From assembly GCA_007449985.2 (NCBI GenBank), contig VIIQ02000664.1, positions 372,001 to 436,000 of the forward strand: a stretch of 64,000 nt of DNA. Direction: 5' to 3'. Every line of letters starts with the position of its first letter. The first letter of the stretch is position 1. Positions 43,501-55,500 of this stretch are shown here, one piece after another. The notes below the pieces were generated by a model, which ran no database searches, was not told where the DNA came from, and was given only the letters and a program-made list of their open reading frames with translations. Both the position numbers and the translations under genes were made by a program. The DNA comes from Desmodesmus armatus. Its lineage: Eukaryota; Chlorophyta; Chlorophyceae; Sphaeropleales; Scenedesmaceae.

Positions 43501-45479
43501 GCTGTGGTGATGTGACCGCTGCTGGCGCCTCCGACGCAGCAGCCACGCCAGCATCTGGTGCCGACACAGAGGGCGTTGGTGCTGCAGCGTTTTCGCTGCG
43601 GCAGGGTTTGGCGCAGTCGGGCTTCAGCTTGGAGTCCAGCCAGCCTGACGCCAGCGGCTCTCTGGGCCTGCCAGGCACGTCAGAGTCTCCTGCCGTTGCA
43701 GGCAGCATGTCGCTGGGCCTCGGCAGCTCTGGTGTGCTAGGAGGCAGCAGTGCAGGCCCAGACTCACTGCCCAGCCAACAGGAGCCAGGCGCGGGACTGA
43801 GCTCGGACCCCAGCATGCTGTACGGCAGCTTGGACGGGGCCTGCAGCCAGCAACCACGCAGCAGGGGCGCTGCAGTCAGCGCCCTGACAGCGCTGTTTGG
43901 GCCTGCAGGGGGCTTTGGCCGTGCAGACGCAGCTGCAGCAGCAGGTGCTTGGGATGGTCAGTTCAGTGGTGGTAGTGGGGGAGGCAGCGGGGGAGTCCCA
44001 GGCGGCTACTTCAGTGAGCCAGAGCTGGGCGGCAACGGCCTGCTAAGCAGCGGCAGTGAGCTGGGTGCCAGCATGGATGGCTGCGGCAGCAGCGGCGGCC
44101 TCAGCTTAGGGTCCTTGGGGGGAGGCAGCAGTGGGCCTGCTGTGCTGGATGCTGCTGCATCTGTCAGCTTTGGACTGGAAGGTGGGCAGGGCTGTGGCCC
44201 TGCTACCCCGTCTGATGCTGGCGCAGGCAGCAATGCCTTCAAGCACCTGCAGCAGAGCCTCCGCGCTGCTTTACGGAAGCCCTCCCAACAGCAGCAGCAG
44301 CAGGCTGCGCCTTCAGCATCGGGCAGGAGCAGCTTCTTCAGCCAGCAGCAGCAGCAGCAGCAGCAGGAGCCAGCGCGCACAGCTAGGCGGCACAGCAGGT
44401 TCAGGGAGCAGTGGCTGCAGGATGATTCTGATGAGGGCCTGCTAAACTCACAGGGCCTTCTGTCAGAGGACCTGCCTGCAGGGCTTGGCTCACTGCAGGA
44501 CAGCCAAGAGGGCCCCATGGCTGCACAGACAGAGGGCCAGCAGCGGCACCAGCAGCGGCCGCTGACAGCAGCACAGCACCACCCAGCAGGTGGTGCAGGG
44601 CGAGGTGATGGGGAGGCGCTGCAGCGGCCGGCAACGCAGCAGCAACATCGGCCGGAGACAGGACTGCAGCGCCCGCAGACAGGACTGCAGGTCAGCGACA
44701 GCTCAGGCCCTAGCAGCAGCAGCGCCACCAGCAACGACGAGAACGCCGATGGCGCAGATGCGCTGGAGCAGCTGGGCATGGCACACGTGAAGCAGTACGC
44801 CAGGCTGGCACACAAGGTGGTCAAGTCGGTTGCTAAGCAGCAGCAAGAGCACCAGCAGCACCAGCAGCAGCAGCATGCGCCACTGTCGCCCAAGATGGGT
44901 CTGCTCAACACGCAGCTGCAGTCACAGCCAGGAGCTATGCAGCGGCAGCAGTGGCAGCAGCACAGAGCAGCAGGGCCCGCGAGCAATCAGCGAGCGCGCC
45001 ATAAACTCGAGTCCAGCACGGGCGGCTTGCGCGGGCGCAGCAAAGCAGGCAAGGCTGCTGCTGCTGGCACAGGCAGCTTTGCGGAGAAGCTGTCGCAGCT
45101 GCGTTACGACCCCAGCATGTTTGTCAACCTGGATGACCACCAGCAGCAGCGGCAGCAGCGCGAGCAGGAAGAGCAGCAGGACTTCGCCCTGGAGGCAGCG
45201 GCAGATGATGTGCTGCCTGGGCCTGTGGCTCGACAGGCAGGCATGTTTGGGCGCGGGGCGGGTGCAGCTGCAGCAGCTAGGAAGCCTTTCAAGGCCCCCT
45301 GGCTTGCAGCTGCTGCTGCGGCAGACAGCCCCAGCCTCAGCGACGTGCTGGGCGCTGGCGGTGGCGAGGCAGGTGCCGACTTTGGCGCATTTGCTGACTT
45401 TGCCATGGCCGGCGGCTCTGTGGCCGGCAAGCAGGCCAACGGCTTGCACAGGCGGGGTGGGCAGTCCAAGCTGAGGTGA
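40578..45479 (+). CDS. EXO1: Exonuclease 1 with a long low-complexity tail
   Basis: Eight exons: 40578-40738, 40873-40992, 41195-41318, 41535-41671, 41864-42074, 42240-42353, 42535-42694, 42844-45479. The phases agree, giving 1220 residues. The start [20 protein letters not shown] and the XPG-N/XPG-I nuclease core (1-350) are diagnostic. All metal-binding acidic residues are present: Asp30, Asp78, Glu150, Asp152, Asp171, Asp173 and Asp226, one off human numbering only at the last. EXO1 is a 5'-3' exonuclease/flap nuclease in mismatch repair, end resection and recombination, in the nucleus. The tail, nearly all in one 2.6-kb exon, is rich in Gln, Ser, Gly and Ala. A PCNA-box-like element (SLGIANYF, about residues 450-457) lacks the usual leading Gln. 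Confidence 0.95.
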
Positions 45480-46064
45480 CTTGAACTTTGCTTGTGAATG
45501 ATTGGCCGGCCGAACGTGACTTGTGTGCACAGTTGTCGAGGCGCCTTGGCGTAATGAAGCTCTGGACCAGGGTCTATGTGACTGAAGACCCGGCATGCAG
45601 CAACAGGCAACCTCTTGACCAGTTGTTGATACAACGAGTTTTGAGTAATGTCGAGGTAGTGTCCCGGCATGGTGTGTGCTTGTGATGTTGCAATGGTGAC
45701 AGTGTGGTCATTCAGTGATTGTGGGTACTGGTGTGGCTCTGTGTTCACCACCTGCTGTGTGTCCCAGTCAGCCAGGTCTGGTTATCAGGTCTGGCTTTGT
45801 ATAACAATGTTTGATTGACGAGAGCCAGTGATCCATGTGTCAGCTGGCCATTATGTTGTGCTCACCAGTGGGCAGGCCCCCAGCTGCACAACTGACATGT
45901 CACACCAGCCAGGGGGCACCGAGGCGCAGCTATGCGCCCTCGCTGTGTACTCACTACCATGCATGCCGAATCGCCAATGGTTGGGAGCATTCGTCGGCTC
46001 ACGCAATCACAAAGCTGTCCCGGAAATTTCACAACCAACCAATTCAAGGGCTTCACGGCTGTAG
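45480..46064. other. Intergenic, possibly with a 5' exon of the next gene
   Basis: About 585 bp after EXO1. The frame of the next gene stays open upstream of its first ATG to 46065, directly after ctgtag, a usable acceptor. A short first exon may therefore lie here, but none could be chosen confidently. Confidence 0.4.
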
Positions 46065-46136
46065 GCAGTCAAACTCAACATCATCAAAGTGCTGTTGGTG
46101 TCGAGACAGCTTTTATCGGGCGTACGCGCTGCCATC

Positions 46137-49100
46137 ATGCTGCAACAGTCACACATGATCATGGACACCAGCCTGGCTACTGACCTGCGCCGTGCATCCT
46201 GCGGATATCCTAGCGACACTCCAAAACAGGCTAAGAGCCTGCTCACTCGTTCCCTGCGCAACAGCTTGGATCAGCCACATAGTCCATGGGTAGCAGCAGC
46301 AGAGCAGCTGTCATCCTTCCCTACGAACAGATGTGTGCGGATGCTGCCAGCAGATTGGCAGGAGTTATCAGGCGTGCTGAACAGCATCAACAGGCAGTGT
46401 CAGACAGTCAAGGCCCGCAGCAGCAGCAGCAGCAGCAGCCCAAGCACCAGCCAGGGCAAAGACAACCCTGGCTTTGCAGCAGCGCTGGAGCTTTTGGCCC
46501 AGCTGGGCCGTGTCACATCATGCCTGCTTTGCGTCAACGGTGATGACAGGTCTTTCAGCATCGCCCGTGTGGCACAGGTTAGCCCCTATCGTTTGGCTCG
46601 GCAGCGAGTCTGATGCATGTTAGTGTGCACTGAGCGCAGTGAGCCTGCTGCATGGACCTGTCACAACCCATTGCCTTACCACTTGGCTACGCCCGCCATT
46701 TTCAAAAACCTGTTCTCTTATGTAAAAGATATTTACGTGAGCGGCAGCAACAGGCGGCAGCAACTGGTCCCCCAAAGGCTTGGCAAGCTTGTCTTACAGG
46801 CAGTGCTGTGCAGCACACACAAGCCCCTTTTGTACTGTCCGTGTGGCCTGCAGGCCATACGCATCACAACCAACCTGCTGGAGGCAGTTATAGCCCAGGC
46901 TGTTCCTGCAGGGCTGTCAGCAGAGGTAGCCGACAGCCTTGCTCGACAGCGCTGTGAGCAGACACCAGTACTGTCAGCGGTGACTTGGGCGCTTAGGCAG
47001 GTGCGTCCATGTCTGCAAATGTTTGCTGAGTTGCAGCTGATGGGGTTCACCCCCACTCTCTCATGAGCTTTTTTCCCGTGAGGTCTCTGAAGTGAGCTGA
47101 TTCTGCTGTGGCACATACTGACAGCCACTATCACATACGCACAGTAACATAACCGCCAGCAGCAGGACAGCAGCCACAGCATCAGCGCACTGACCAAATC
47201 GAACAAGTACAGCACGCCATGGCTGCCCGTGGCTGTTTCTCTGGTGCCTGTTTGCCTGGTGCAGGAAGCCAGAGCCCTGTTCTTCAACCCCCGCCCTACA
47301 GCTCTTTCCCTGGCCACAGCACTGCTCGATTTCTTCAGGGAGGTCGAGCAGCTCTGGCCCCTGGGCATCTTTGTCCCGCAGCATCACGAGCTGAGCCTCG
47401 ATGCAACAGCAGCACGCATGGCAGACCCGTCAGCACAGCTCGCGCTCGCCATGCTGCGCTGTGCTGGGCGCGCTATGACCGACGTGGGCACAGGGGCATG
47501 CCGTGAGAGCCTGCTGTGCGGCCTGCGGGTCGGGTATGACATGGTGGGGCAGATCAGCACACTCCTGGATGCAGGACAGCTGGCCTCTCAGGAGGGTTTA
47601 GTCAAGCAGCTGCAGCAGAGCCCGTCTCTGCCGCAGCTGATGCTTGCACTGTTAGCCGTGGAGACCCACAGGCTCAACCAGCACCTGGGTGTGTCAGAGA
47701 CAGACAGCTGCATCCTGCTGCAGCCAAAGCAGCAGGACGCAGCCAGCCGGCAGCGCAGTAATCGGCAGAGCACGAGCAGCACCCTTGCGCAGCCGGCAGT
47801 TGAAGCAGCACCGCAGGACGCGCCCAAGCAGCAGCAGGAGGCGCGGCTGTCCGCAACAGACAGCACTAGGTTGTCCGGGCGTTGCAGCAGTGCAGGGGAG
47901 TCCCCTGCTGCTGTGCAGGACATACAGCAGCAGGACTCTCTGCCAGGGCCGGCACTGCAGCGGACACTCAGTCAGCAGCGGCTGCTGAGGGAGCAGGAAC
48001 GCCAGCAGCAGTTGCAGGAGGAGGAGGAGCACCAGGAGATCGAAGGGGCGGGAGAGCTGCATCAGGTCTGGCATCAGGTTTTAGGCATGGCCCGGAAAAA
48101 CCTGGCGCGGGACGGACAGGGAGGGCAGGGTGAGGAGGAGCAGAAAGAAGCAGCACCCCGGTCACCCCTGATGCAGCTGTGGGTGTCACTTGGGCTCCCG
48201 GAAGGCCTGCTGCAGCTTGCTGCTGATGCAGGTGTCTCGCCAGCAGCACCAGCACAGCAGTATATTGCAGTATGCAGGGTGGGTAAGTTCCTCCTGCAAG
48301 GCTCGCCGCTGCTGCAGCCCCAGCACGGCCCCACCCCGCAGGAGCAGCGACCACCATCTCCTGCAGCAGCAGCAGTGTCAGGCAGCCATGGCGGCCTCGC
48401 CACACAGACGTCCTTCCCAGGAGCTGCAGCAGCAGCAGCAAACGGGCAGCTGTCTCCGTTTGCGGGCCTCTCCAACCGACAGCTTCCCTCGCGCACACAG
48501 TCGCAATCCCACAGGGCGGCAGGTGCGATACCGCACGCATGGCAGAGCAGCAGCCCCGGCGCCAATGCAGCTGGCACACCCCTTGCTGCGACCTTCTCTC
48601 TAGGAGGTGATCCTGTCATCGGTGGTCCTGTGGGTAGCGTCGGCAGCCTTAGCCCTAGGGACACCCTGTCCCTGCAGCAGGGTGGTGCGCTGTCAGTGTC
48701 TGCAGAGGCAGCAGAGCAGTTGATGGATGCATGCAGGGACACGGGGCTCAAAGGGCAGGAGCAGTTGGAGCTTCTGCGGCTGCAGCGGGTGGTGCCGGTC
48801 GTGCTGCTCAACACCGCGGCAACCCTCCTGCAGCACCACGCAGCTGCCGCTGCTCCCAGCACGACTTCTGGTGCTGGGGTTGCTGGTGCTGCGCACACCC
48901 AGCAGGGGTGTAAGATCGCTGCCTCCAGCAGCAACAGCAGGAGCAACAGCAGCGATCCAGAATCCCTCGTGCAGGTGGTACATGCCGCATGTACAGCCGC
49001 TGCATGCGTCTCCCGCTGCTGGCCTGTGCTACAGAAGGTGGCAGAGCAGCAGGAGGACCTTGTCGAGCTGTTGGCAGAGTGCCACCCTCCAGCGGGGGTG

Positions 49101-51656
49101 TATGCCGGCCTTACGACAGTGTGCTGGAGGCCCTACACGCTGCCAAACGAGGTACGGCTGCCTGTGCTGCCGCTGCTGCAGCTGGTGGTCAAAACCATCT
49201 GGCAGCTGCAGCCGCCCTGGCAGCAGCAGCAACAAATGCACACCCCATCTGGTGCCTCCTCTCCGCCGTTGCTAGCGCTCACGCCGCTGCCGCAGCAGCA
49301 GCAGCAGCCCCAGCACCAGCAGCATGGTGGGCAGCTGCTGGCTGCCAGCAGCAGCAGCGGCGATGGCATGATGGGGTCTGTTGTGGCCACTAGCACGCCT
49401 CAGGTGTTGAATCCTGTTGCAGGGGAGTGCTTGGACGCACTCCTAGAAGTGCTGACGGCCGTGTCCAAGCTGCCGTGGGAGGGCCACCATGTCCACCCAC
49501 CCCATAACCACAGCCCCCGCCATGCAGGCCGGGATGGCAGGGAGCTCCGCGATCATCTTCCTGCAGCTGGGGTTGAGGGTGGTGGGGCGCACGCAGGGTT
49601 TAGGGGTCTTCCCCCAGATGTCCCAGATGGAGATCTCAGGGTTTTGGGTCCTACTGGGGGTGCTGCTGGTGATGATGACGCTGCCAGCGATAGCAGCAGT
49701 GTGTGGTCAGTAGGTGATGCTGATGCAGCACTTGTGGCAGAAGCTTGGCGGGTCGAGTGCCAGCCTGTCGCTGCTGCTGTGGAGGCTTGCCTGCGGACTG
49801 CAGGGCAAGTGGCTGCTGCAGCAGACGGCGGCTTCGACTGGAGGCCCGGCGGCCTGTCCACCTCACTCACAGCCGCTGCAGAACCTGCAGGCAGGACAGT
49901 AGTACGGTCTGCAGGGGCGCAGGGGTTCCCGGCGGGAACAGCAGGACCAGCAGCAGCTGCTGCTGTACCGAAAGTGCAGCGGCACCCGAGCGCTGTCGCG
50001 CTGGGGTCTTGCTTGGCATCCCTGTGTGCGCCCTTTGGTAGGCCCGGGCCGTTGGTGGCGGCAGCAGCAGCGGCGGAGCCTGGGGGCCCCGAGCAGCAGC
50101 AGCTGTTTGCGCTGTATGTGAGCAAGCTGAAGGTGCTGCTGTATAACCCTGCTAGCAAGAAGGCCAGCTTGATTGCGATGCATCCCATGGAGCAGGTGCG
50201 TCAAAATGTGGAGTGCAGTTTTGATGGAGTTGCTTGCATGTAGTGAGCGCTGATTTCAGAGACAGGCTTGCGGTGCTATGTGAGGTGTAGCATCCTGCTG
50301 CGTGGGGAGCGCAGCTAGGATGGGGAACTATTGCCATCCTAGTCGCGCTCTGAATGCGTCAGGATGCCTACACCCAACATAGCACTGCTAGGAACTAGAG
50401 CCGACAGGTTCAGGCTAGGGTACAAGAGGGCACTTTGCAGTTTGCTTTGCTGCAGCTGTGGCTGTTGATAGTCCTGCGTCTCAGGGCTATCTAATCTTTA
50501 ATGTAAGAGCTTCTGAGTGGTGTGCCCCAACTTGGTGACCACGCTGTCAACTTCTTTGCTGTACACTTTGGAGTACAGCATGTTGCATGCATGTGCTGTG
50601 TGTCTGCAACAACTTGTGTCAGTGACAAAGTGTGCTGCTTCATGGCTCTGCTGCTTGTTGCTGTTGCAGACACCCATCTACATCATCCAGCAGCTCTGTA
50701 CCCACAGCAACCACAACCCTGCGCTGCCTTCCACCAGTCACCAGCAAAGCACAACAGCAACAGCAGCAGCAGCAGGGGTACAGACAGCAGCATCAGCTGC
50801 TGGTGTCAGAGGTGTCTCGTCTGCGCTGCTGCCGTGGCTGCTGCTTCTCTCGCGGCTGATGGTCCTGCGGGGGAAGCTGCTGGGGCACCTGCTTGCCACA
50901 GAGGCTGACGAGTCTGGCAGATCAGGCGCCACAAGTGCCCTTCACACAGCATACTGGCATGTGAAGATGGCCCACGACTCTGCCAGCACACTTGCAGCAC
51001 AGCTGACAGCATCCCTAGGGTCCTGTGTGCACACGGAGCCCCTGCTGGCACTACAGCAGCAGCAGGAGCGTGCACGGGTGCAGTCTGAGCTACAGCTGCA
51101 GCTGCTGCCGGCGTTGAAGCAAGCTGTGCAGGTGCTCCGGGCAGCTATGAAGCTCAGCAGGCACTACCACGAGACGGGCTTTGCATCGGGGTTTGCGGCA
51201 GGGTTTGCGGCAGGGTATGCCGCGGCTGTTGCGGCCGCAAGCGGTGTCAACGGACGGGGGGGTACAGCACCGCCTGGGCCTGTGAGCTTCGCGAGTCCGT
51301 GGGGAGTGCTGCAGCAGGGGTGTATCAGGGTGCTGCCACAGCAGCTAGAGGCAGTGGGAGTGGGACTGGCATGGCAGATGCAGCATGTGGGGTGCAGGAA
51401 CCCACTCTGTGTCAATCTGTCGCTGGGTTCAGAGCTGTGGCTGATCCAACAAGCCAATGACTGTGTCAGCAGGCCGTGCCGGGACCTGAGGGGTTTAGGG
51501 GAGGTGGTCGGTGGCAGCAGTACGGATGGCAGTGGATGTGGTGTGGATGTAGGTAGGGTGGGTGGTGATGCAGGAGCCGCAGCGGGAGGTGGAGGTGATG
51601 TGTCAGGGCATGTGGGTCTGTGTGGCAGTTGCAGCAGGGCGGCTCAGGGGCTTTGA
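46137..51656 (+). CDS. Large orphan protein, helical with Gln/Ala-rich inserts
   Basis: Exons 46137-46577, 46854-47000, 47265-50195 and 50670-51656 join in phase 0, giving 1501 residues from the first in-frame ATG. The frame extends upstream to 46065 (AVKLNIIKVLLVSRQLL...) behind a possible acceptor, so the true N-terminus may be longer. Ordered-looking helical blocks (AIRITTNLLEAVIAQAVPAG, ALFFNPRPTALSLATALLDF, SAQLALAMLRCAGRAMTDVG, EVRLPVLPLLQLVVKTIW, ASLIAMHPMEQTPIYIIQQL) alternate with poly-Gln/Ala/Ser inserts, as in an alpha-solenoid scaffold. There are no membrane segments or catalytic motifs. Near 51180 a Gly/Phe/Ala repeat (FASGFAAGFAAGYAAAVAAA) encodes three near-identical pentapeptide-like units. 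No family is recognised. Confidence 0.75.
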
Positions 51657-52590
51657 TAGGAGGGCAGATGCTGTAGCAGCATGGGGAGCTGCTGCAGTTG
51701 TACATGATTAGGATTGTGGTTGAATTGTGCAGGAGGTTGGCTGTGTGTGCAGGCTGGAATCATATATGACGCACATAATTGTTTGTATCACTCAGTTGTT
51801 GATTCTCCACATAACAATCCTTGAAAGGTGCATTCTTGGGCAGATTGGACGCATTGACGGTGTATTTGCAGTGCATCGATTTGGTTCGGCCATTTGTGGT
51901 CTAAACGTTTACCCTCACTGTACATAACCACCAGGCCTGGCAACAGGACGGCTGTCTGCAGCTGCTGGGTACACCTGGTGCTTAGCTGTTCAATACATGG
52001 GCACCGGTGCGCATGTATTGCCTGTTTTTCTTTGCGTGTGTGAGTAGCTGTCATGTGCAGCCGCAGTATCAGCTGGCAGGTGGTAGTAAGTGTTGCGTGG
52101 ACAAACGCTGGGCAGCTTGTGTTTGCTCTTGTCTTGAGAATGTCATGATGCAGCTTGATTTGACCGTGTGGATGCTGCATGCAGGTGGTTGTGCATGTGC
52201 TCCACTTGAGTGTCACAGTGTATGGGACATGTTGCATACATCAGCAAGGGCAGTGCCCACTTCTCTTGGTGCACACATGTTACAGTGGTAACCCTGACAG
52301 TAGCATCACATGCCCAATTGGGCCAGAGCTGCGCCCACACAAGAGATATTACAAAAGCCTGCACTGTTTGTGCAGTAGCAACTATTCAACTGCTCCCATC
52401 ACAACTCCAACCCTGGCGTGATCACACTTGTGAACCATGTGCATTCTTCTCAGACCAGCACGCTGAGTTCATACAACATGCTCGACAAATGCACACAATG
52501 GTGCAATGTGTGCTGCTTCTGTGGAGGTGTGCATCAGACTGCACTGTGCAGCTTGACCAACCCCGCAACTTTCAAGTTGTGAGTGACAAT
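51657..52590. other. Convergent intergenic region
   Basis: About 930 bp between the orphan gene and membrane-protein gene A; no exon supported. Confidence 0.5.
52280..52284 (-). promoter_or_regulatory. Candidate TGTAA poly(A) signal of membrane-protein gene A
   Basis: TTACA on the plus strand, 307 nt past the stop at 52591. Confidence 0.35.
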
Positions 52591-55500
52591 TTATGCGTCA
52601 TAGTCCCTCTCATTTCCCTGCAGCAGGTTGGTGCCTCCCAACAGTGCTGCCAGGGCCCAAGTGCCCAGCACCACAGGCAGCAGGGGGCCACCGCTGGACA
52701 CACGGGGGTACAGCACCAGCCAGTGGCCCAAGCCAGCTGTGAACAGGGCGATGTTGAGCAGCTTGAAACGGACGTCGCTCAGCATGTTGTCCTGGGCAGC
52801 CTCCTGCAGAGAGTAATGCGGCACAGCAAACGGCCAGAAACACTGCCAGTCACTGCGCAACTTGCCCTAACCCCTTGACAGGGTGTGTGGGAGCCCTTCA
52901 TTGTCTTGGACCTTACTGAAACACATTCCCAAGATCATGGTATCACGGCATGCACGCGCTCTGGAGTCAAATTCCACAGCTCCATCATGTCAGAATCACT
53001 AACGAACAGCCAGTGCATGCGTTGTGTCACCTGGCAGGTTGCTGGTGTACCTTGCTGTACATACAGCATTGCAATCGCCAGCCGCTGTTGTAACCTTTTG
53101 ACATAGAAGAGTGGCAAACAAGTGGCATGCAGCCATTCCGCCACAACAGTCATCTTACCTTCAGGCTGTAGGCAGCAGGTGCCACAATCATGGACACGCC
53201 AGCACCGATCAGCTGCCACAGGACAATAGCATCGGGACCACCACCATTGGCGGCAGAGGGGCCAAACACCTGCAGCAGCACAGGGCATCACAACAAGCTG
53301 TAGTGAGAGCAGGCTTTGGCAGATGCATGGGTCAGAACTCAGCTGTCACAGCAAGCTGAGATGGCAGCTGAATTCAGCCTCTGCCCACTACAATTGCCAG
53401 CATGGCAGCCGGGCCAGCACTGCAGCTGCGATCCAACAGTACCACAGCGCCAACAATTGCTTTGCCTGTACATTACAAAACACCGTGCAAGCAAACTATC
53501 ACTCAATGATTCAACTCACCCCGCCCAGGGTGAGGCCTGGTGCCACAATGTAGCCAATGCCGGCAGCCAGCAGAGATGCAGTGAGCAGGGCGTAGCCAGC
53601 GGAGAAGGAGCCGTTGACACCACTGAAGGTGTTGGCAGCATCCTTCAGCCAGCTCTGCACGGCACGGCAGAGTGAGGCAGGTGAATTGCAACTTGATTTT
53701 AGGGTGCAGGAGAGTGGGCCGACAGGCATGCTGCCTGCTGAAGTCAGATTGTCACTGCCAAACAGCCACTGCCCCCACGGACGGTTGCGGTTGCCTCCGA
53801 GGCAAAGCCTCCAGACAGACTGCACAGTCTGTAACGTCATGCGCTCAGTCAGCATTGACATGTGCAGGGTGTGTGCATGTACTGGTATTTTCTCACCTTG
53901 GCATCATTGACCGGGTTGTAGCCCTCTGGTGCGTTGGTGGAGTAGTTGACACCCGCCACGTACAGCTGCAGCAGGACACCCAAGCCCAGAGCAAGCACAC
54001 CTGCAGAGAGGCAACAATATTGTTTGATTACGATCTCACAGTGAAGCAGGATCTGACAGCCTGCTGCTGACCAGCACCGGTGCATGATACTGACACGCAG
54101 GCTATGTGCAACAAACAGGGCGCCACATGAGTAACGGTGTGTTGCAAGCAAGATTTGACGCGGCGTCAAATATGGATTGCTTCTGCCCAGTACTTTCCTG
54201 CGGTACAAAATTGCAACACACATACAGTCCTATGTGATGCCCAAGCCGCATGACATTCTGTCACAGAGCTGTAGGGTGAGCTCAATCAGCACAGGTGCTA
54301 CCGGGCGCTCTCGCCAATGAAGTCTGTGTCATTCAGCGGCCCCACCTGTTCCGTTGAGCACGTTGGCTCCATTGTAGCCTGCCAGGATGCTCTTTGACAG
54401 AGGGGTGAGATTCAGGCTCTGCGGCAAGTGCAGCAGCACGGACAAGGGCACCTCAGTCACTAGGGTGATTGCAAAGTCACTAGGGTGATTGCAAAGTTTG
54501 CGCCAGCTGACACCACATATCTGCACTGCAAAACATCATGGTGGGACCTCGGAAAGGCCAGACTTGTGACGGCAGTGCAGCTTTGCATGTTTGTGAGGTT
54601 GAGCCCTGACCACGCACCGCAATCCGGCAGGCACAGTAACATGGCACCCCTCCAGATTGAGATCCCAATCAGCACCAGAAATTTCAAAGAATGGCCCCGC
54701 ATACTCACCAGCAGGGACAGCTGAGCAATGCTGAATGTTGACAGGCTTGCATTGAGGCGCTTGTGCAGGGTGGAGTCAAGCTCGTCAAGGTCTGCACCAC
54801 TCTGCAGACAAGACACAGGGGCACAGCAGCACCTGCAGCTCAGACACCATGGGATATGTGCTGCGACAGAATGCGAGGCAGCCTTTCTGGGCCTGGCTAG
54901 TAGCAGTCCTGCACACTGCGTCCCAACCATGAAGCGCTCTAAGTGCACTCGGCTGACAAATGAACGCATGTTGCATGCACGGCGCAAGGAATATGCATTG
55001 AACCACCGCAAACCCGCACCCCAACGTCCGGCGGTTCAGCTGGGTGTTGTGCAATTCATACTCACACTCTGGACGTAGTTTGTGACTGCCGCTGCCGACA
55101 GGCCCAGGGACAGGATCTGCAGCAGGGGTATCAGCAGGCCTGGCCCTGCTGAGTCAGCACTGGACAGAAAGCTGGGCTGGAAGAAGATGCCGGCAGTCTG
55201 CAGGGAACCAAACACAGCAGGAACACAGTATGTCAGTGAGCAAGGCAAAACGCTCTGACAGCTGGATGCTGAGGAGGCAGAGCCCTGAGTGATGCAGGGT
55301 CTTGAGTGGATGAGGAAGTTCGTTTTTGAAGAGAGATGCCCTGTCATGGTAGTGAGCATCCCCTGCTTGGCCCAAGGGAAGCACTGGACTTGCAAGTTGC
55401 ATTTTCCACCCCGTGATCAAAGTATGGACTATGGGGCTGAGGCGCTGTAGCTTGACACTCACCAGAGCGGGGTTGTAGGCAGACAAGCCAGCAAAGGTAG

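Noticed and set aside
44006..44986. 326-codon minus-strand open frame rich in Cys/Ser/Leu
   Set aside because: It lies wholly antisense to the EXO1 tail exon and is the complement of CAG/GGC repeats; repeat-rich sense exons lack antisense stops.
43077..45479. Separate gene starting at the ATG at 43077
   Set aside because: The frame is continuous with EXO1 exon 8 from 42844 and all upstream phases close, so it is the EXO1 tail.
48074..48946. 290-codon minus-strand open frame
   Set aside because: Antisense shadow of the 1501-residue orphan gene, with no splice partners or domain.
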